From positions 1-22,439 of the forward strand of contig JAITIB010000099.1 of NCBI GenBank assembly GCA_031279675.1: a DNA stretch of 22,439 nucleotides, given 5' to 3'. The notes beneath the pieces are model-generated. The model was not told where the DNA came from, searched no databases, and saw only the letters and a program-made list of their open reading frames with translations. Origin of the DNA: Puniceicoccales bacterium. Lineage in GTDB: Bacteria; Verrucomicrobiota; Verrucomicrobiia; Opitutales; UBA953. This document shows, piece by piece, positions 22,228 through 22,439 of this stretch (its first letter is position 1; the number at the start of each line of letters is the position of its first letter). Both the position numbers and the translations under genes were made by a program.

Positions 22228-22439
22228 ATGTCCAAAAAATCCACCGCCACCGCCAAACCCAAAACCGCCGCGTCCAAATCTGCCGCGCCCAAAAAGACCA
22301 TTTACGCCTTTGGCGCGAAGACGGACGGCAACGCCACCATGCGCGCCCTCCTCGGCGGCAAGGGCGCCAACCTTGCCGAAATGGCGAGCATCGGCCTGCC
22401 GGTGCCCCCGGGCTTCACCATCACAACGGAGGTGTGCAA
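22228..22439 (+). CDS. ppdK: Pyruvate, phosphate dikinase (N-terminal part, cut by window end)
   Basis: Only the first 70 codons are visible. After a Lys/Ala/Thr/Ser-rich N-terminal extension of about 23 residues comes IYAFGAKTDGNATMRALLGGKGANLAEMASIGLPVPPGFTITTEVC (about 25-70). This is the diagnostic start of the PPDK nucleotide-binding domain; the GGKGANLAEM-x-GLPVPPGFTI pattern is also shared with PEP synthase, but the YAFG lead and LLGGKGANL favour PPDK. The enzyme interconverts pyruvate, ATP and phosphate with PEP, AMP and pyrophosphate. The start at 22228 has no Shine-Dalgarno. The catalytic His and the PEP domain lie outside the window. Confidence 0.92.
   Translation, partial: MSKKSTATAKPKTAASKSAAPKKTIYAFGAKTDGNATMRALLGGKGANLAEMASIGLPVPPGFTITTEVC

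Overview
The window looks like chromosomal DNA of a GC-rich, Gram-negative member of the Verrucomicrobiota, most likely Opitutaceae-like. The placement is an inference from gene content: a PEP-CTERM surface protein, an LPS Kdo transferase (WaaA), a carboxynorspermidine decarboxylase (NspC), a long divergent PurM of the kind common in Bacteroidota and Verrucomicrobiota, and many starts without a clear Shine-Dalgarno. No rRNA, insertion sequence, phage gene or CRISPR array was seen. Most of the window is ordinary core metabolism.

Layout. 1-1300: a TC microsatellite, a foldable leader, a PEP-CTERM protein with a good intrinsic terminator, then tRNA-Cys(GCA). 1324-4394: a DJ-1/PfpI protein converges on the minus-strand pair murA-nspC. 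4395-4631: a divergent murA/thiC region holding a 21-bp tandem repeat and no recognisable TPP riboswitch, followed by thiC. 6333-8722: a minus-strand pair of uncharacterised envelope proteins, a small single-pass membrane protein followed by a large exported helical protein. 8899-15783: six plus-strand genes, namely a sodium:solute symporter with an unusual insert, a two-helix mini-protein, an orphan ABC-3 metal permease, ilvA, prs and a PurM-like AIR synthase. 15762-18726: a minus-strand run of an FAD oxidoreductase, rpmJ and rpmE (both zinc-free ribosomal protein types) and waaA; waaA overlaps the end of purM by 22 bp. 19013-21737: a MerR-type regulator and a VIT/VWA protein. 21738-22227: a non-coding stretch with a second 21-bp tandem repeat and two terminator-like hairpins. 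From 22228: the start of pyruvate phosphate dikinase, cut by the window end.

Functional links. Prs makes PRPP and PurM acts in the purine pathway that consumes it, and these two genes sit 3 bp apart. IlvA starts isoleucine synthesis, ThiC makes the thiamine pyrimidine, MurA and WaaA build the envelope, and NspC ends the norspermidine/spermidine route. The least explained parts are the 6333-8722 envelope pair, the symporter with its mini-protein, the MerR-VIT/VWA unit, the two 21-bp arrays and the structured leader at 36-117.
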